Shown here piece by piece: positions 8,855-18,773 of a DNA stretch of 64,000 nt (positions are counted from its first letter, which is position 1; every line of letters begins with the position of its first letter). Source of the stretch: Candidatus Harrysmithiimonas galli (GTDB lineage Bacteria; Bacillota; Bacilli; CAJFEE01); contig CAJFEE010000003.1 in NCBI GenBank assembly GCA_904373265.1, positions 124,001 through 188,000 on the forward strand, given 5' to 3'. The notes below the pieces were generated by a model, which made no database searches, was not told where the DNA came from, and was given only the letters and a program-made list of their open reading frames with translations. Made by a program: the position numbers and the translations under genes.

Positions 8855-9790
8855 TTATATACAAATATGCACATATCGGACAAAGCTTCCTTTTGTAACA
8901 ATTCCCCGATCGGAAATGGAAAAACCAGCCTGTTGAATTTCTGTATCCATATTCTCAAATGTGACAAGCACAAGTCGATCAGAAATTTTTCTAGCCGTTT
9001 TAAGTATAGCCTGCTGCTCTTTTTTGGTAATCGGAGTCAAAATTCCATAAGGAATATCTACAATTGCAGCATAAAAATGTGCTTGAATCATATGCATATC
9101 ACCGAGTTGAATCACATCAGGATAATCAAAATAAAGCAAATTTTCACGTGCCTTTTGGGCAACGAGCGGATTAATTTCTACACCATATGCAGGAATCCCC
9201 ATCGAAAGTGCTTCTAGCAGCACTGTTCCGACACCACAACACGGATCAATCAATGTTGCAGATAAGTTAGATCCGACTGCCATATTCACCAGTGCACGCG
9301 CAACGCGAAATTCCAAAGAATGTGAATAGGTGTTTGGTTTTTCGTTATGCTTATGCCATAGACAATCATTTTTCTCATATATACCAAACAGCCACTTTCC
9401 TTCAATCTCTGTTAAGCCCAACAATACTTGCGGATTTTTTACATTTGCAAACCCAGTTATAAATGCTCCAACCTGTCCCATAGCTGCTAAACGAGCTTGA
9501 TAACCGAATGACGATTGCTCAGGACGAACAAAAATAATTTTGAATTGTTCGGCATTATATGGTTCTTTTTGTAAAAACTGCAACAATTCCTCAAAACTTT
9601 CTGCTGCATATACAACTGAAATTTTTTCCTTAATAAATGGACTTCTAGAAACATCAAAATCAATATCAGAAAAGAAATATTTTTTATCAGGCTCCAATTG
9701 AAACAAACTTTTTATTTCTAACCGGCATAAATCAAATTCTGAATCCCGATAATTTACAGTATAAAAAAATGATGGATGAACATGAATCAT
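8855..9790 (-). CDS. TRM11-family SAM-dependent RNA methyltransferase-like protein
   Basis: A 311-residue protein with a C-terminal Rossmann methyltransferase domain. LIDPCCGVGTVLLEAL (about 180-195) is the SAM-binding motif, AYGVEINPLVAQKARENL follows, and the catalytic motif is DIPYG rather than the common DPPYG. The N-terminal 150 residues resemble the substrate-binding part of TRM11-like enzymes, which modify guanosine-10 of tRNA in archaea and eukaryotes; the bacterial versions are uncharacterised. It is divergent from prfC. The start at ATG 9790 has a weak ribosome binding site, with AGGAG about eleven bases upstream. Confidence 0.75.
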   Translation of the reverse strand: MIHVHPSFFYTVNYRDSEFDLCRLEIKSLFQLEPDKKYFFSDIDFDVSRSPFIKEKISVVYAAESFEELLQFLQKEPYNAEQFKIIFVRPEQSSFGYQARLAAMGQVGAFITGFANVKNPQVLLGLTEIEGKWLFGIYEKNDCLWHKHNEKPNTYSHSLEFRVARALVNMAVGSNLSATLIDPCCGVGTVLLEALSMGIPAYGVEINPLVAQKARENLLYFDYPDVIQLGDMHMIQAHFYAAIVDIPYGILTPITKKEQQAILKTARKISDRLVLVTFENMDTEIQQAGFSISDRGIVTKGSFVRYVHICI

Positions 9791-9920
9791 GTAAAAAAGC
9801 TCCTTACCTATTTATACTGGCGTCATTATACCTTGTCTTTTCAAACAACGCAATTTTCTTCACTTCCATGAGTTTCTTTTAAAGAGCTTTTATCTCAGAT
9901 GCTTGGTTTGTCTTAATTTT

Positions 9921-9949
9921 AAAACAAGACAACCATTCAATCTTGTTTT
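9921..9949 (+). terminator. hairpin upstream of prfC
   Basis: Nine-base inverted repeat AAAACAAGA / TCTTGTTTT with an eleven-base loop, followed by CTTT. It sits just before the candidate prfC promoter, so it may be a weak terminator that insulates prfC. Confidence 0.4.
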
Positions 9950-9951
9950 CT

Positions 9952-9981
9952 TTGCCAGAGATAAGCAAAAAATGATAAGAT
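9952..9981 (+). promoter_or_regulatory. candidate prfC promoter
   Basis: TTGCCA (9952-9957), 18 bases, then TAAGAT (9976-9981) with a TG two bases upstream of the -10 box. The start codon lies about 40 bases downstream. This is pattern matching only. Confidence 0.45.
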
Positions 9982-10020
9982 AACATCAAGTATGTCAAAA
10001 AGAAAGGATTTTAATGACTT

Positions 10021-11616
10021 ATGAATGAACATTTAAAGCAAGAGGTTGAGAAACGGCGCATCTTCGGAATTATTTCCCATCCAGACGCAGGAAAAACTAC
10101 TTTAACCGAAAAGCTACTATTACATGGTGGAGCCATCCGCGAGGCTGGAACGGTTAAAGCACAAAAAAATTCCAAATATGCCAAATCAGACTGGATGGAA
10201 ATTGAAAAACAACGCGGCATTTCCGTAACCTCATCTGTTATGCAGTTTGAATATGATCATAAGATGATTTCAATTATGGATACACCTGGGCATAACGATT
10301 TTGGTGAAGACACATATCGTGTACTTACCTCTGTGGATAGTGCTGTTATGGTTATTGATGCTGCCAAAGGAATTGAAGCACAGACAAAAAAACTGTTCCA
10401 AGTTTGTGCAATGCGTAAAATTCCAATCTTCACTTTTATGAATAAATTGGATCGGCAGGCAAAAGACCCCCTTGCATTGATGGAAGAATTAGAAGAAGTT
10501 TTAGGAATGCAATCGGTTGCTGTTACATGGCCGATCGGAAGTGGAATGAGCTTTGAAGGCATCTATGACCGACAATTAAATGAAGTACACTTGTTTCGAA
10601 AAGAGAAGGTGATTCGTCTTAGTACACAAGGTGTACATGGTCCAGAGCTGGAGTCTGTTTTGGAACCAGATAACTTGTCCAATTTACGTGATGAAATTGA
10701 CTTGTTAGACGGAGCTGGAAATGAATTTGATACGGAATTGATTCAAGCCGGGAAACTATCGCCTGTATTTTTCGGAACAGCACTGGTTGATTTTGGTGTA
10801 ACGCCATTTTTAAATCATTTTCTGGACTTATCTTTGGCACCCAGTTCTCGAAAAACCAATTTGGGCATGATAGAACCTACATATGAAAAATTCAGTGGAT
10901 TTATTTTTAAAATCCAAGCCAATATGAATCCAGCACATCGAGACCGAATCGCCTTTTTGCGAATTTGCTCTGGAACTTTTACACGTGGTATGAACGTCAC
11001 TTTAACCCGAACTGGAAAAACCATGAAATTGAATCAATCTACACAACTGATGGCAAACGACCGAGAAACTGTTGACACAGCATATGCTGGGGATGTGATT
11101 GGCATTTATGACTCAGGAAACTACCAAATTGGAGATACATTGGTAGAAGGCAAAGAAAAATTCTTTTTTGAACCGCTACCGACTTTCCCACCAGAATTAT
11201 TTTTGCGTGTTGCTCCTATAAATTCCATGAAATCCAAGCATTTTCATAAAGGTGTCGATCAACTGGCACAGGAAGGAACGATACAAGTTTACAAAAATGA
11301 ATTTAATGACATAATTTTAGGTGCTGTTGGACGTTTACAGTTTGAAGTTTTTGAATATCGCTTGAAAAATGAATACAACTCTGATGTTCGTATGGAAAAT
11401 GTCGATTATACTGTTGCCCGTTGGGTAAAAACCGATGATTCAAAGGACTTAACCAAATATCAAGATGCGCGAAGTATGCTCGTATTCGATCGTCATCAAC
11501 GCCCACTGTTTTTATTTGCCAATCATTTCACAATGGAAAGATTCAAAGAAAAACATGCGCATTTGGAACTTGTAGAAGTCTTAGAGGTTCACGAATCATT
11601 TGAGGAAAATAAATGA
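10021..11616 (+). CDS. prfC: peptide chain release factor 3 (GTPase)
   Basis: A 531-residue translational GTPase that removes RF1/RF2 from ribosomes after termination. G-domain motifs are present: SHPDAGKTTLTEK (G1, about 19-31), the switch stretch EIEKQRGISV, DTPGHNDF (G3) and NKLD (G4). Domains II and III follow at full length. Unlike most neighbours it is on the plus strand and stands alone. AAAGGA lies about 15 bases upstream of the ATG, which is rather distant. RF3 is not universal in Bacillales. Confidence 0.95.
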   Translation: MNEHLKQEVEKRRIFGIISHPDAGKTTLTEKLLLHGGAIREAGTVKAQKNSKYAKSDWMEIEKQRGISVTSSVMQFEYDHKMISIMDTPGHNDFGEDTYRVLTSVDSAVMVIDAAKGIEAQTKKLFQVCAMRKIPIFTFMNKLDRQAKDPLALMEELEEVLGMQSVAVTWPIGSGMSFEGIYDRQLNEVHLFRKEKVIRLSTQGVHGPELESVLEPDNLSNLRDEIDLLDGAGNEFDTELIQAGKLSPVFFGTALVDFGVTPFLNHFLDLSLAPSSRKTNLGMIEPTYEKFSGFIFKIQANMNPAHRDRIAFLRICSGTFTRGMNVTLTRTGKTMKLNQSTQLMANDRETVDTAYAGDVIGIYDSGNYQIGDTLVEGKEKFFFEPLPTFPPELFLRVAPINSMKSKHFHKGVDQLAQEGTIQVYKNEFNDIILGAVGRLQFEVFEYRLKNEYNSDVRMENVDYTVARWVKTDDSKDLTKYQDARSMLVFDRHQRPLFLFANHFTMERFKEKHAHLELVEVLEVHESFEENK

Positions 11617-12383
11617 AATAGATAGAAAGAAACGTAATCTTAATTAGAAGATACAAAAAATTTGAGGATGCGTTTTTTATCTGATTTTTTACTTTTTTTA
11701 TTTTAAAACATCGATGAAACTTGCAATACATAACTTATATTTATATTTGCTGAACAAAGGCTTACTCAGAATAAATTACATGTAATACATCTTATATTTC
11801 AAAAGATAGAGGAAAAAGAAAACAATTCATTTCTAAAACCGATATTATTGTTAACAAATAAATGAAAATCACCCATTCCATTACTCTTTAAAAAAATGAA
11901 AAAGAAAAGATTCCAACCCGCACTTTAATATAACCAACTTGTTCCAATAATGGAAAAACTTAAGAAAACAGAAGTAAATGAAATCCGATTTGTTAACAAG
12001 ATCTTTAAAACAATGACAACGAGTAAAAAAACGTTTGCATATGGGTCACCTGATATGTTCATATTCTACAGATAAGAAAAACCATACCATGATTTCTGGA
12101 TTTGCGTTTCATATCTTAACTGATTTCGCCTGTAAAATTGGTATGAAGTAAATACAGATCTACCTATCATAATTGAATGATATTTGGGTTTATCCAAATC
12201 ATAGGTTGATTGTACCAAACTGGAACATCAGTTTTTCTATCATAAGCAGATTTTGGTAGCGATGTTTTAATATATCGTAATATTTTTCCTGTATCCGAAA
12301 CAGAATTTATAAATCGACATATTTTTATTACAAAAATATGGTATAGTTAAGCTATAAAATTTGTTTTTAAGGAGGTTTGCACT
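11617..12383. other. gene-free stretch between prfC and the lipoprotein gene
   Basis: Nearly 770 bases with no credible reading frame on either strand. Short in-frame stretches broken by stops, for example on the minus strand around 12000-12250, suggest decayed coding sequence, but I cannot assign them to a family. No terminator hairpin with a good T run follows prfC. Confidence 0.4.
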
Positions 12384-13433
12384 ATGAAATCCTATCGAGC
12401 AATTGCTGCTCTTCTGTCTATTTTTCTCTCTGTTATTTTAATGACGGCTTGCAAAGAAAAAGTATCAGAACAATCTGAAAAATCAAACGCTGGAGAAGTA
12501 ATTGAAACTTTAAATAAAGAAAATCAATTTGAACAAATGTACTATCAGAAAATTGCATATTCTGGAGAAGAAAAAGATTTGGATCATGCAATTGCCACAT
12601 TAAAAGAACAAAGTGGCATTACAAATCGGTCATTACAAACCTATGTTCAAGAACAAACCATAAAACCAGACACACTGATCGCTTTATATGCCTCAAAAAC
12701 CATTTACCAGTTTTCTTTATACGAGACATCCCAACAACTGCTAAAAGCGCATAACTACAATTTAGAAAATCTATTTACACAAGAGAAAGACAATTTATCC
12801 ATGCTTTTTCACACAGAGGAATTGAAAGATCATGATGCTTTTATCTTTCCATATGCATCTGAAAAAGCAGAAACACTATTTTTCGTCTGGGAAAATGCAG
12901 CAGGTACCCAAACATACTATGCTTTGGGAGACTTGGAAAAAGCCAAAGAAACTTTGGATCAAAATACTCCTTCAACTTCTGATTCACAAACCTTAAACCG
13001 GACGTTTGCCATCGGAAAAACATATTATCAATCTGTTGGTATTCTGTATGATGAAACAAATACAACAACCGCCATTCAAACCTTAAAAAAAGAAAGTGGT
13101 ATTCAAAACCGTGAAGCCGTTATCAACACAGAAATTTCAGATGGAAACGCATTGATTGCTATATATGGAGAAGAAACCATTTCCGACTTGGCACTTTATA
13201 CCATTGATCAAGAAAAATTTGCAGCCGTAAATTATAACGATTCTGACTATGTAAAAAAACACTTAAACCAATCGCAAAAAATAATTGTTGCAGACACGCT
13301 GACTCCTACACAATATGCTGTCATTCGTTGCAGTGAACCAGAAGGTGTGCCAATGTATATGATCGCATGGAAAAATTCAAACAATCAAACCGAGCACTTG
13401 CTTATTACATATAACGGTAAAGGGGAATCATAA
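12384..13433 (+). CDS. lipoprotein with tandem duplicated domain, function unknown
   Basis: A 349-residue secreted lipoprotein. The signal peptide ends at LMTAC, placing the lipidated Cys at residue 23, so the protein is anchored to the outer face of the membrane. The mature part is two copies of a domain of about 130 residues (about 50-178 and 210-345). DLDHAIATLKEQSGI aligns with TTTAIQTLKKESGI, DTLIALYASKTIYQFSLY with NALIAIYGEETISDLALY, and the ends match too. GGAGG lies eight bases before the ATG. I do not recognise the family. The gene stands alone and ends in a strong hairpin. Confidence 0.75.
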   Translation: MKSYRAIAALLSIFLSVILMTACKEKVSEQSEKSNAGEVIETLNKENQFEQMYYQKIAYSGEEKDLDHAIATLKEQSGITNRSLQTYVQEQTIKPDTLIALYASKTIYQFSLYETSQQLLKAHNYNLENLFTQEKDNLSMLFHTEELKDHDAFIFPYASEKAETLFFVWENAAGTQTYYALGDLEKAKETLDQNTPSTSDSQTLNRTFAIGKTYYQSVGILYDETNTTTAIQTLKKESGIQNREAVINTEISDGNALIAIYGEETISDLALYTIDQEKFAAVNYNDSDYVKKHLNQSQKIIVADTLTPTQYAVIRCSEPEGVPMYMIAWKNSNNQTEHLLITYNGKGES

Positions 13434-13503
13434 AGAGGTCATTGTAAAATCGAAAATGGCTTTTGCAACCCCCTTTCAAATCAACAACATTTAAAGAAAG
13501 TCA

Positions 13504-13539
13504 AAAATACCGCTCATTCAAATTGATGAGCGGTATTTT
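13504..13539. terminator. bidirectional terminator between convergent genes
   Basis: Perfect 14-base inverted repeat (AAAATACCGCTCAT / ATGAGCGGTATTTT) with an eight-base loop. It has T-rich flanks on both sides and lies between the plus-strand lipoprotein gene and the minus-strand DUF4026 gene. Confidence 0.85.
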
Positions 13540-13545
13540 CCATTT

Positions 13546-14787
13546 TTAATTATTTGTAAATATTTCAAATAAATATACATCATCGGGAGTTATTTTTTTC
13601 TCTGATACTATCACAAACCAGTCGGTTATATGAGAAAGTGTATATTCTCCTATATCTCCTTTATGTAATCCGGAAACAAAATATGGCTTTTGTGTCAGCT
13701 TTGCCTGGATTCGTTCATCTGTTATTTCCAATAATTCAAACCAAATATGCTCTTTCTCTTCATTCTCATTCATTCCAAATTCCGAATCAATGGGAATCCC
13801 TAATTTTACCATAGCAGGAACTTTGAGGTGATTTACTGCATATTTCAAATAAGACAAACGTTCTGCAGCCAAAGTTTTCATCCGATTGGTTTCACTTAAA
13901 GAAACATAATATACAGGATTTACTTTCAAAATTTCATCATAAATCATAACTGGCATATATTGTTTATTTTCATAAGCCTCTTGTGATGAATAAACAAAAA
14001 TTGCACTCGTATTGCCATTATGTCCATTTTCTCGATCAGCTTTCGCACCTAACATATTTTCATCATAATGTAAAACCGCTTCCTCCCATGAAACCAGGGT
14101 TGTTACCATATGGATATCGTCTGCCAGTTGTGCCAAATAAAATGCCTCTTTTAACGCCAACGGATGATCAAGTTCTAACATACGGTTTGCCATGGTTTCA
14201 ATAATTGTATAATGTGTTTGATACATTTCCTTTGAAGAATTCAAAATTTCCAATTCCGACAAGCCACAACGATTTAATCCATGCGTATGTAGCCAAATCG
14301 ACCCTTCCTCTGAAGAAACAGCCTGAACAGTATACAAATATCTTGGTGCTGGCGGAATATTTGAGGCTGCTGCTAACGCAACCCATTTGCCAGAAAGAAT
14401 TTTCTCCGAACTATCGTCCAATACCGCAAGCTTATCTGGTAAAAGCACATCAATTACCTGCAATTGTAAATGATAATCCATCAAAGCATTTTCTCCAAAA
14501 AACATTTCTACCGCCAAGCCTTCCGTCACTTGCTCCAACTTGGTCAAATCAATATCTGGAAAAAGATGTTGTGAACGATATAATAGCGGAATTTCAAATA
14601 TAGCTGGATAAATTTCAAACAAATGGGTAGTATTTTGGTATTCAATCGTGAAACATAAAATGCCATCTTCTTTCATATTCATATCAAGCAATTGAAATTT
14701 TTTTGTTTCTTGTAATCTTTTATGAATCTGGTCCAGATCAATCCCTACAACAGTTGGTACTGCAAGCATATATGATTTCTCCTTCAT
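13546..14787 (-). CDS. DUF4026 domain protein
   Basis: A 413-residue cytoplasmic protein with no signal peptide or membrane segment. The order of features (an N-terminal MLAVPTVVGID region, a central HTHGLNRCGLSELEIL stretch near residue 180, and a C-terminal DUF2314-like part with WFELLEI and GDIGEY) fits the DUF4026 family as I remember it. Those proteins have no known function. ATG 14787 follows GGAGGAGAG; a longer upstream start would swallow the ribosome binding site. It is a single gene between two terminators. Confidence 0.65.
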   Translation of the reverse strand: MKEKSYMLAVPTVVGIDLDQIHKRLQETKKFQLLDMNMKEDGILCFTIEYQNTTHLFEIYPAIFEIPLLYRSQHLFPDIDLTKLEQVTEGLAVEMFFGENALMDYHLQLQVIDVLLPDKLAVLDDSSEKILSGKWVALAAASNIPPAPRYLYTVQAVSSEEGSIWLHTHGLNRCGLSELEILNSSKEMYQTHYTIIETMANRMLELDHPLALKEAFYLAQLADDIHMVTTLVSWEEAVLHYDENMLGAKADRENGHNGNTSAIFVYSSQEAYENKQYMPVMIYDEILKVNPVYYVSLSETNRMKTLAAERLSYLKYAVNHLKVPAMVKLGIPIDSEFGMNENEEKEHIWFELLEITDERIQAKLTQKPYFVSGLHKGDIGEYTLSHITDWFVIVSEKKITPDDVYLFEIFTNN

Positions 14788-14854
14788 TTTCTCCTCTCCT
14801 CCATAGAGAAATATCCTTAAATACTGTAGCCTGATTTTACCATTCATTTTAAGA

Positions 14855-14911
14855 AAAAACCTATATCATTTGCTGATTTAACTCTCATCTAGCAAAATGA
14901 TACAGGTTTTA
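14855..14911 (-). terminator. terminator of hom-thrC-thrB
   Basis: Imperfect inverted repeat (AAACCTATATCATTTGCT against AGCAAAATGATACAGGTTT) with a 16-base loop and a T-rich minus-strand tail. It directly follows the thrB stop codon. Confidence 0.65.
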
Positions 14912-14913
14912 TT

Positions 14914-15813
14914 TTAACGAATTACCACTGCACCAACTGTGTCAACTTCAAGCTGTAAGAGTTTACAGTGTGGGAACAGACATTCCATTTCCTTTAGCAC
15001 ACGCATCCCATCACCTGATTTTGCAAATACAAACATGGTTGAACCTGCACCGCTGATTAATGCTGCATATATATGGAGATCTCCAGCTTTGGCCTTTAAT
15101 TGCTTAAGCTCTGGCATCAGCTTTGCTCGATACGGCTCATGCCAAACATCTTTCATCATCATTTTCCCTGCCAATTCCATATCTCCTTTGGCTAATGCAG
15201 CAACAAGGACATTGGCAATTCCGCTGCCTTTTACAGCCTCCGCCCGAGAAAAGTTTTCCGGCAACACTTTTCTTGAATCTTCCGTACTTAATGCATACGG
15301 TGGAACAATTGCCAGACAATCACAAGTTGGAAAATCAAAGGAAGCATAATAAAATTCATCATTGAATGCTGTTCCGATCAGGAGTCCACCAAATAATGCT
15401 GCACCGATATTATCAATATGCCCTTCAAATGGTATTGCATTGGCCAACTTTTCATCTCTTGTCAGTCCCAGTGAAAAAATTTCATTGGCAACCTCAATGC
15501 CGCCGATTAAAGCAGCTGCTGAGCTACCCAATCCTCGTTCCAATGGAATATCTGTATGAACAACAATATGATGTGGAATTGGTTTACAACCATATTTCTC
15601 TGCCATCGAAACAATAACCTTATAAATTAAATTTTTCTCAAGCGGCAAATCCCGAATTCCTGCATCTCCACAAAATTCAAAAGACCATACATCAGCTTTT
15701 GCAACGGTTAATGTACAATATAAATTAACAGCCAAACCAATGGAGTCAAAACCAGATCCTAAATTTGCCGTGCTTGCTGGAACACGCACTTGAAACATGG
15801 GATCTTTATTCAC
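14914..15813 (-). CDS. thrB: homoserine kinase
   Basis: A GHMP-family kinase of 299 residues if read from the GTG at 15813. It makes O-phosphohomoserine for threonine synthase. [18 protein letters not shown] and the ATP-binding [15 protein letters not shown] loop are typical. The GTG start overlaps the thrC stop by eight bases and has AAGGGAG nine bases upstream. An ATG at 15798 would begin at MFQVRVP and is nearly as good. It is the last gene of hom-thrC-thrB. Confidence 0.94.
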   Translation of the reverse strand: MNKDPMFQVRVPASTANLGSGFDSIGLAVNLYCTLTVAKADVWSFEFCGDAGIRDLPLEKNLIYKVIVSMAEKYGCKPIPHHIVVHTDIPLERGLGSSAAALIGGIEVANEIFSLGLTRDEKLANAIPFEGHIDNIGAALFGGLLIGTAFNDEFYYASFDFPTCDCLAIVPPYALSTEDSRKVLPENFSRAEAVKGSGIANVLVAALAKGDMELAGKMMMKDVWHEPYRAKLMPELKQLKAKAGDLHIYAALISGAGSTMFVFAKSGDGMRVLKEMECLFPHCKLLQLEVDTVGAVVIR

Positions 15814-16876
15814 CAAACACAACTCCCTTAATATAGTCAAAAATTTCTTTTTCATTATTTGGCAAAATTTTCGCATCAAAACTAGAATTGGAAATCGCGG
15901 TATCCGGATCTTTCAATCCATTTCCAGTTAAAACAGAAACAACCGTTTCACCAGCTTTAATTTTACCAGCTTTTACATCTTTTAATACACCAGCAATGGA
16001 AGCACAAGAACCCGGCTCAGCAAACACCCCTTCATTGGAGGCAATCCATTTATATGCTTCCAAAATTTGTTCATCAGTTACTTCATCAATATGACCACCA
16101 GATTCATCACGTGCAGCCACCGCCTGCTTCCAGCTTGCCGGATTTCCAATTCGAATTGCAGTTGCAACAGTTTCTGGATTTTCAAATATGCGGTTGTGTA
16201 CAATTGGCGCAGCACCTGATGCTTGAAATCCATGCATACGTGGCAACTTCGTAATCTTTTTATGTTCAAAGAATTCCTTAAATCCTTTCCAATAAGCCGT
16301 AATATTACCAGCATTACCAACCGGAATCGTCAATACATCTGGTGCATCCCCCAATTGATTACAAATTTCAAAGGAAGAAGTTTTTTGTCCTTCAATTCGA
16401 TACGGATTCACTGAGTTGACCAGTTGAACTGGCATTTGCTCTGATACTTTTCGTACAACATTCAATGCAACATCAAAATTCCCTTCAATTTGTACAATTT
16501 CAGCTCCAAACATAACTGCCTGTGCCATTTTACCAAATGCAATCTTTCCTTCCGGAATGACAACAATACAGCGAATTCCAGCACGTGCCGCATAAGCAGC
16601 CGCTGCTGCCGAAGTATTTCCAGTTGACGCACAAATAATCGCATTGGCTCCTTTTTCAATTGCATTGGCAACGGCCATAACCATACCACGATCTTTAAAC
16701 GAACCGGTTGGATTCAACCCTTCATATTTAACATACCAATTGATTCCCAATTTTTCTGATAAACGATCTAAGCGAATTAATGGTGTATTCCCCTCATGTA
16801 AAGTTAAATCCGGTGTTTTATCTGTTACTGGTAAAAATTCTTTAAATTCATCTAACAATCCTTTATAATGAGCCAT
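15806..16876 (-). CDS. thrC: threonine synthase
   Basis: A 356-residue PLP enzyme that converts O-phosphohomoserine to threonine. The PLP lysine is in [10 protein letters not shown] (about residue 62), [15 protein letters not shown] binds the phosphate, and [15 protein letters not shown] follows. Length is normal for the short Bacillus-type enzyme. Its ATG follows the hom stop codon with no gap, so translation is coupled. Confidence 0.96.
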   Translation of the reverse strand: MAHYKGLLDEFKEFLPVTDKTPDLTLHEGNTPLIRLDRLSEKLGINWYVKYEGLNPTGSFKDRGMVMAVANAIEKGANAIICASTGNTSAAAAAYAARAGIRCIVVIPEGKIAFGKMAQAVMFGAEIVQIEGNFDVALNVVRKVSEQMPVQLVNSVNPYRIEGQKTSSFEICNQLGDAPDVLTIPVGNAGNITAYWKGFKEFFEHKKITKLPRMHGFQASGAAPIVHNRIFENPETVATAIRIGNPASWKQAVAARDESGGHIDEVTDEQILEAYKWIASNEGVFAEPGSCASIAGVLKDVKAGKIKAGETVVSVLTGNGLKDPDTAISNSSFDAKILPNNEKEIFDYIKGVVFGE

Positions 16877-18181
16877 TTATTTTTTCTCCCCCACAATGCG
16901 ATATGCGCTCTCAATTTTGCTGACAATTTTTGTATTTTTCAATGCTTCCAAAGTATCCTCAATGCTTTGCAGTGTTGCATGATGTGTAACCACAACAAAG
17001 TCTACTTTATTTGTTCCTTTTAACGGCATTTGTAAAATTTTCTCCATACTGACATGATAGTCAGCAAATACAGATACAACTTCTTTCATCGCACCTGGTA
17101 CATCTTCTACTTGCAAACGAATAAAATATTTTCGATTGGTTTCTGCCTTCGTTTTCATTTGCTTAGGAAGATGATCAGAAATCAATTGCTTCCCTGCAAT
17201 ATTTAAACGAATATTCCGAATCACATTCATCAAATCTGCAACAACCGCTGCACCAGTTGGAAGACTCCCTGCTCCTGGACCATAATACATCGTCTCACCA
17301 ATGGCATCACTGTAAACATATACTGCATTATTTACACCATTTACATTTGCTAACGGATGTTCAACTGGAAGCAGGGTTGGAGCAACATTAACTTCAATTT
17401 TTCCATCTACCCTATCCGCCAATCCAATTAACTTCATTTCATAACCTAAATCCATACTGAATTGCAAATCTTCAGCAGTAATATGGGTGATTCCTTCCAC
17501 CTCAACATCATCCAGCGTGACCTCCATAGAAAAACCAAGTGAAGCTAAAATCGCCATTTTACGTGCTGCATCCAAACCGCCAACATCAGAACTAGGATTG
17601 GCTTCTGCATAACCTAATTCCTGTGCTTCTTTTAACACCGATTCATAAGATGCTCCATCTTGTGCCATTTTAGTTAAAATATAGTTGGTTGTTCCGTTTA
17701 CAATTCCCATAATTCGTGTAATTTGATCAGATGCCAACCCTTCTTTAATGCTACGAATAATTGGAATCGCTCCACCAACACTCGCTTCATAATAAATATC
17801 ACAGCCATTTGTATTGGCAAGTTGAAACAATTCTGGACCATGAACTGCTAATAAATCCTTATTTGCAGTCACCACAGATTTTTTATTCCGTAAAGCTTCA
17901 GCAATGACTTCCTTTGTAAAATCTACACCACCCATAACCTCAACAATCACTTGAATATCAGGATCTCTGACAATCTCATAGGCATCATTGGTTAAAACTG
18001 CAGTCACAGGCTTGTCCGCTCTATCATTTTCCACCTCAGGATTTTTTGTCAAAATTTTAGAAATTTCAATCTCACACCCAAGTTGATGAGAAATTTTTTG
18101 TTTATGGTTTTGAATGACATGTATAACGCCTGTTCCTACCGTACCAAAACCAAGTAAACCGATTCGAATGACTTCTGACAT
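16877..18181 (-). CDS. hom: homoserine dehydrogenase
   Basis: A 434-residue enzyme that reduces aspartate semialdehyde to homoserine. The N-terminal NAD(P)-binding motif is GLLGFGTVGTGVI. The catalytic part contains GIVNGTTNYILTKM and GYAEANPSSDVGGLDAARK. A C-terminal ACT domain (about 350-434, starting YFIRLQVEDVPGAMKEV) is the probable site of threonine feedback. First gene of hom-thrC-thrB, with AGGAGG before the ATG. I saw no T-box in its leader. Confidence 0.96.
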   Translation of the reverse strand: MSEVIRIGLLGFGTVGTGVIHVIQNHKQKISHQLGCEIEISKILTKNPEVENDRADKPVTAVLTNDAYEIVRDPDIQVIVEVMGGVDFTKEVIAEALRNKKSVVTANKDLLAVHGPELFQLANTNGCDIYYEASVGGAIPIIRSIKEGLASDQITRIMGIVNGTTNYILTKMAQDGASYESVLKEAQELGYAEANPSSDVGGLDAARKMAILASLGFSMEVTLDDVEVEGITHITAEDLQFSMDLGYEMKLIGLADRVDGKIEVNVAPTLLPVEHPLANVNGVNNAVYVYSDAIGETMYYGPGAGSLPTGAAVVADLMNVIRNIRLNIAGKQLISDHLPKQMKTKAETNRKYFIRLQVEDVPGAMKEVVSVFADYHVSMEKILQMPLKGTNKVDFVVVTHHATLQSIEDTLEALKNTKIVSKIESAYRIVGEKK

Positions 18182-18461
18182 TTTTTATCCTCCTTGATTG
18201 TTCTTGCAAAAGAATAGTATTTCAATTATACAACCTGAACAAAAAATATTCTATATCTATATGTGAATTTCTCCATATTTCCGTTTTTAACAACATAGAC
18301 ATCATACAATTATAAACAAAGTTTCAATAAAATTATCTACAAAACAAGCGTAAATCATAAAATACAATGGCAAAATCTCTGTTTAAATCATTCATTAAAC
18401 AGTTTGAATCGTAATTTTAAAAAACAAAAGAGATGAGTCTGGTACGTTTTGTCAAGGGTGT

Positions 18462-18662
18462 TTAAGAAATTTTTTCGCTGTCATTCAAAATAAGCCGCTT
18501 GATTTTGTCGCTTATGGTTTCCTTATTCGTTTCGCTGAAATGGATTTTAACACGGTAGGTGGTCTTTTCGATTTTCTTTACCAAAACGGGCTGTGGGGCT
18601 TCCTTTACAGTCAGAGGGGAAGCGGCTGCGGCGGTGGTGCGGTTGTTGGTTTCATTGTTCAT
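18462..18662 (-). CDS. TnpW-like transposon-encoded small protein
   Basis: A 66-residue protein whose C-terminal half (QPVLVKKIEKTTYRVKIHF, then SETNKETISDKIKRLI) matches the small proteins named TnpW in clostridial Tn4451/Tn5397-type elements, as I recall them. Its role in those elements is unknown. ATG 18662 follows GAAAGGAGAG. An upstream in-frame extension reads through a terminator hairpin and is not used. It marks one end of the mobile-element remnant. Confidence 0.7.
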   Translation of the reverse strand: MNNETNNRTTAAAASPLTVKEAPQPVLVKKIEKTTYRVKIHFSETNKETISDKIKRLILNDSEKIS

Positions 18663-18679
18663 AAGCTCTCCTTTCATAG

Positions 18680-18713
18680 AAAAAGCCCTCATGCAGTTTA
18701 TACATAAGGGCTG
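18680..18713 (-). terminator. terminator hairpin upstream of tnpW-like gene
   Basis: AGCCCT and AGGGCT arms, with further ATG/CAT pairing, enclose a loop, and the minus strand continues GCTTTTTC. It lies between the primase/helicase pseudogene and the TnpW-like gene. Confidence 0.6.
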
Positions 18714-18728
18714 GTGTCGGTTATTCAA

Positions 18729-18773
18729 AATCTGAAAGTGCAAAAGCGCAATGCGCTTTTGCACTTTCAGATT
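18729..18773. repeat. 45-base perfect palindrome
   Basis: Two perfect 22-base arms (18729-18750 and 18752-18773) around a single A at 18751. It covers the last codons of the primase/helicase pseudogene (stop at 18767). It could fold into a very stable hairpin or extrude as a cruciform. It lacks a long T run in the minus direction, so simple termination is uncertain. Confidence 0.85.

Noticed and set aside
18182..18461. T-box or other threonine-responsive leader upstream of hom
   Set aside because: I looked for the T-box anti-terminator sequence and found none. Only a good ribosome binding site and a possible -10 box are present.
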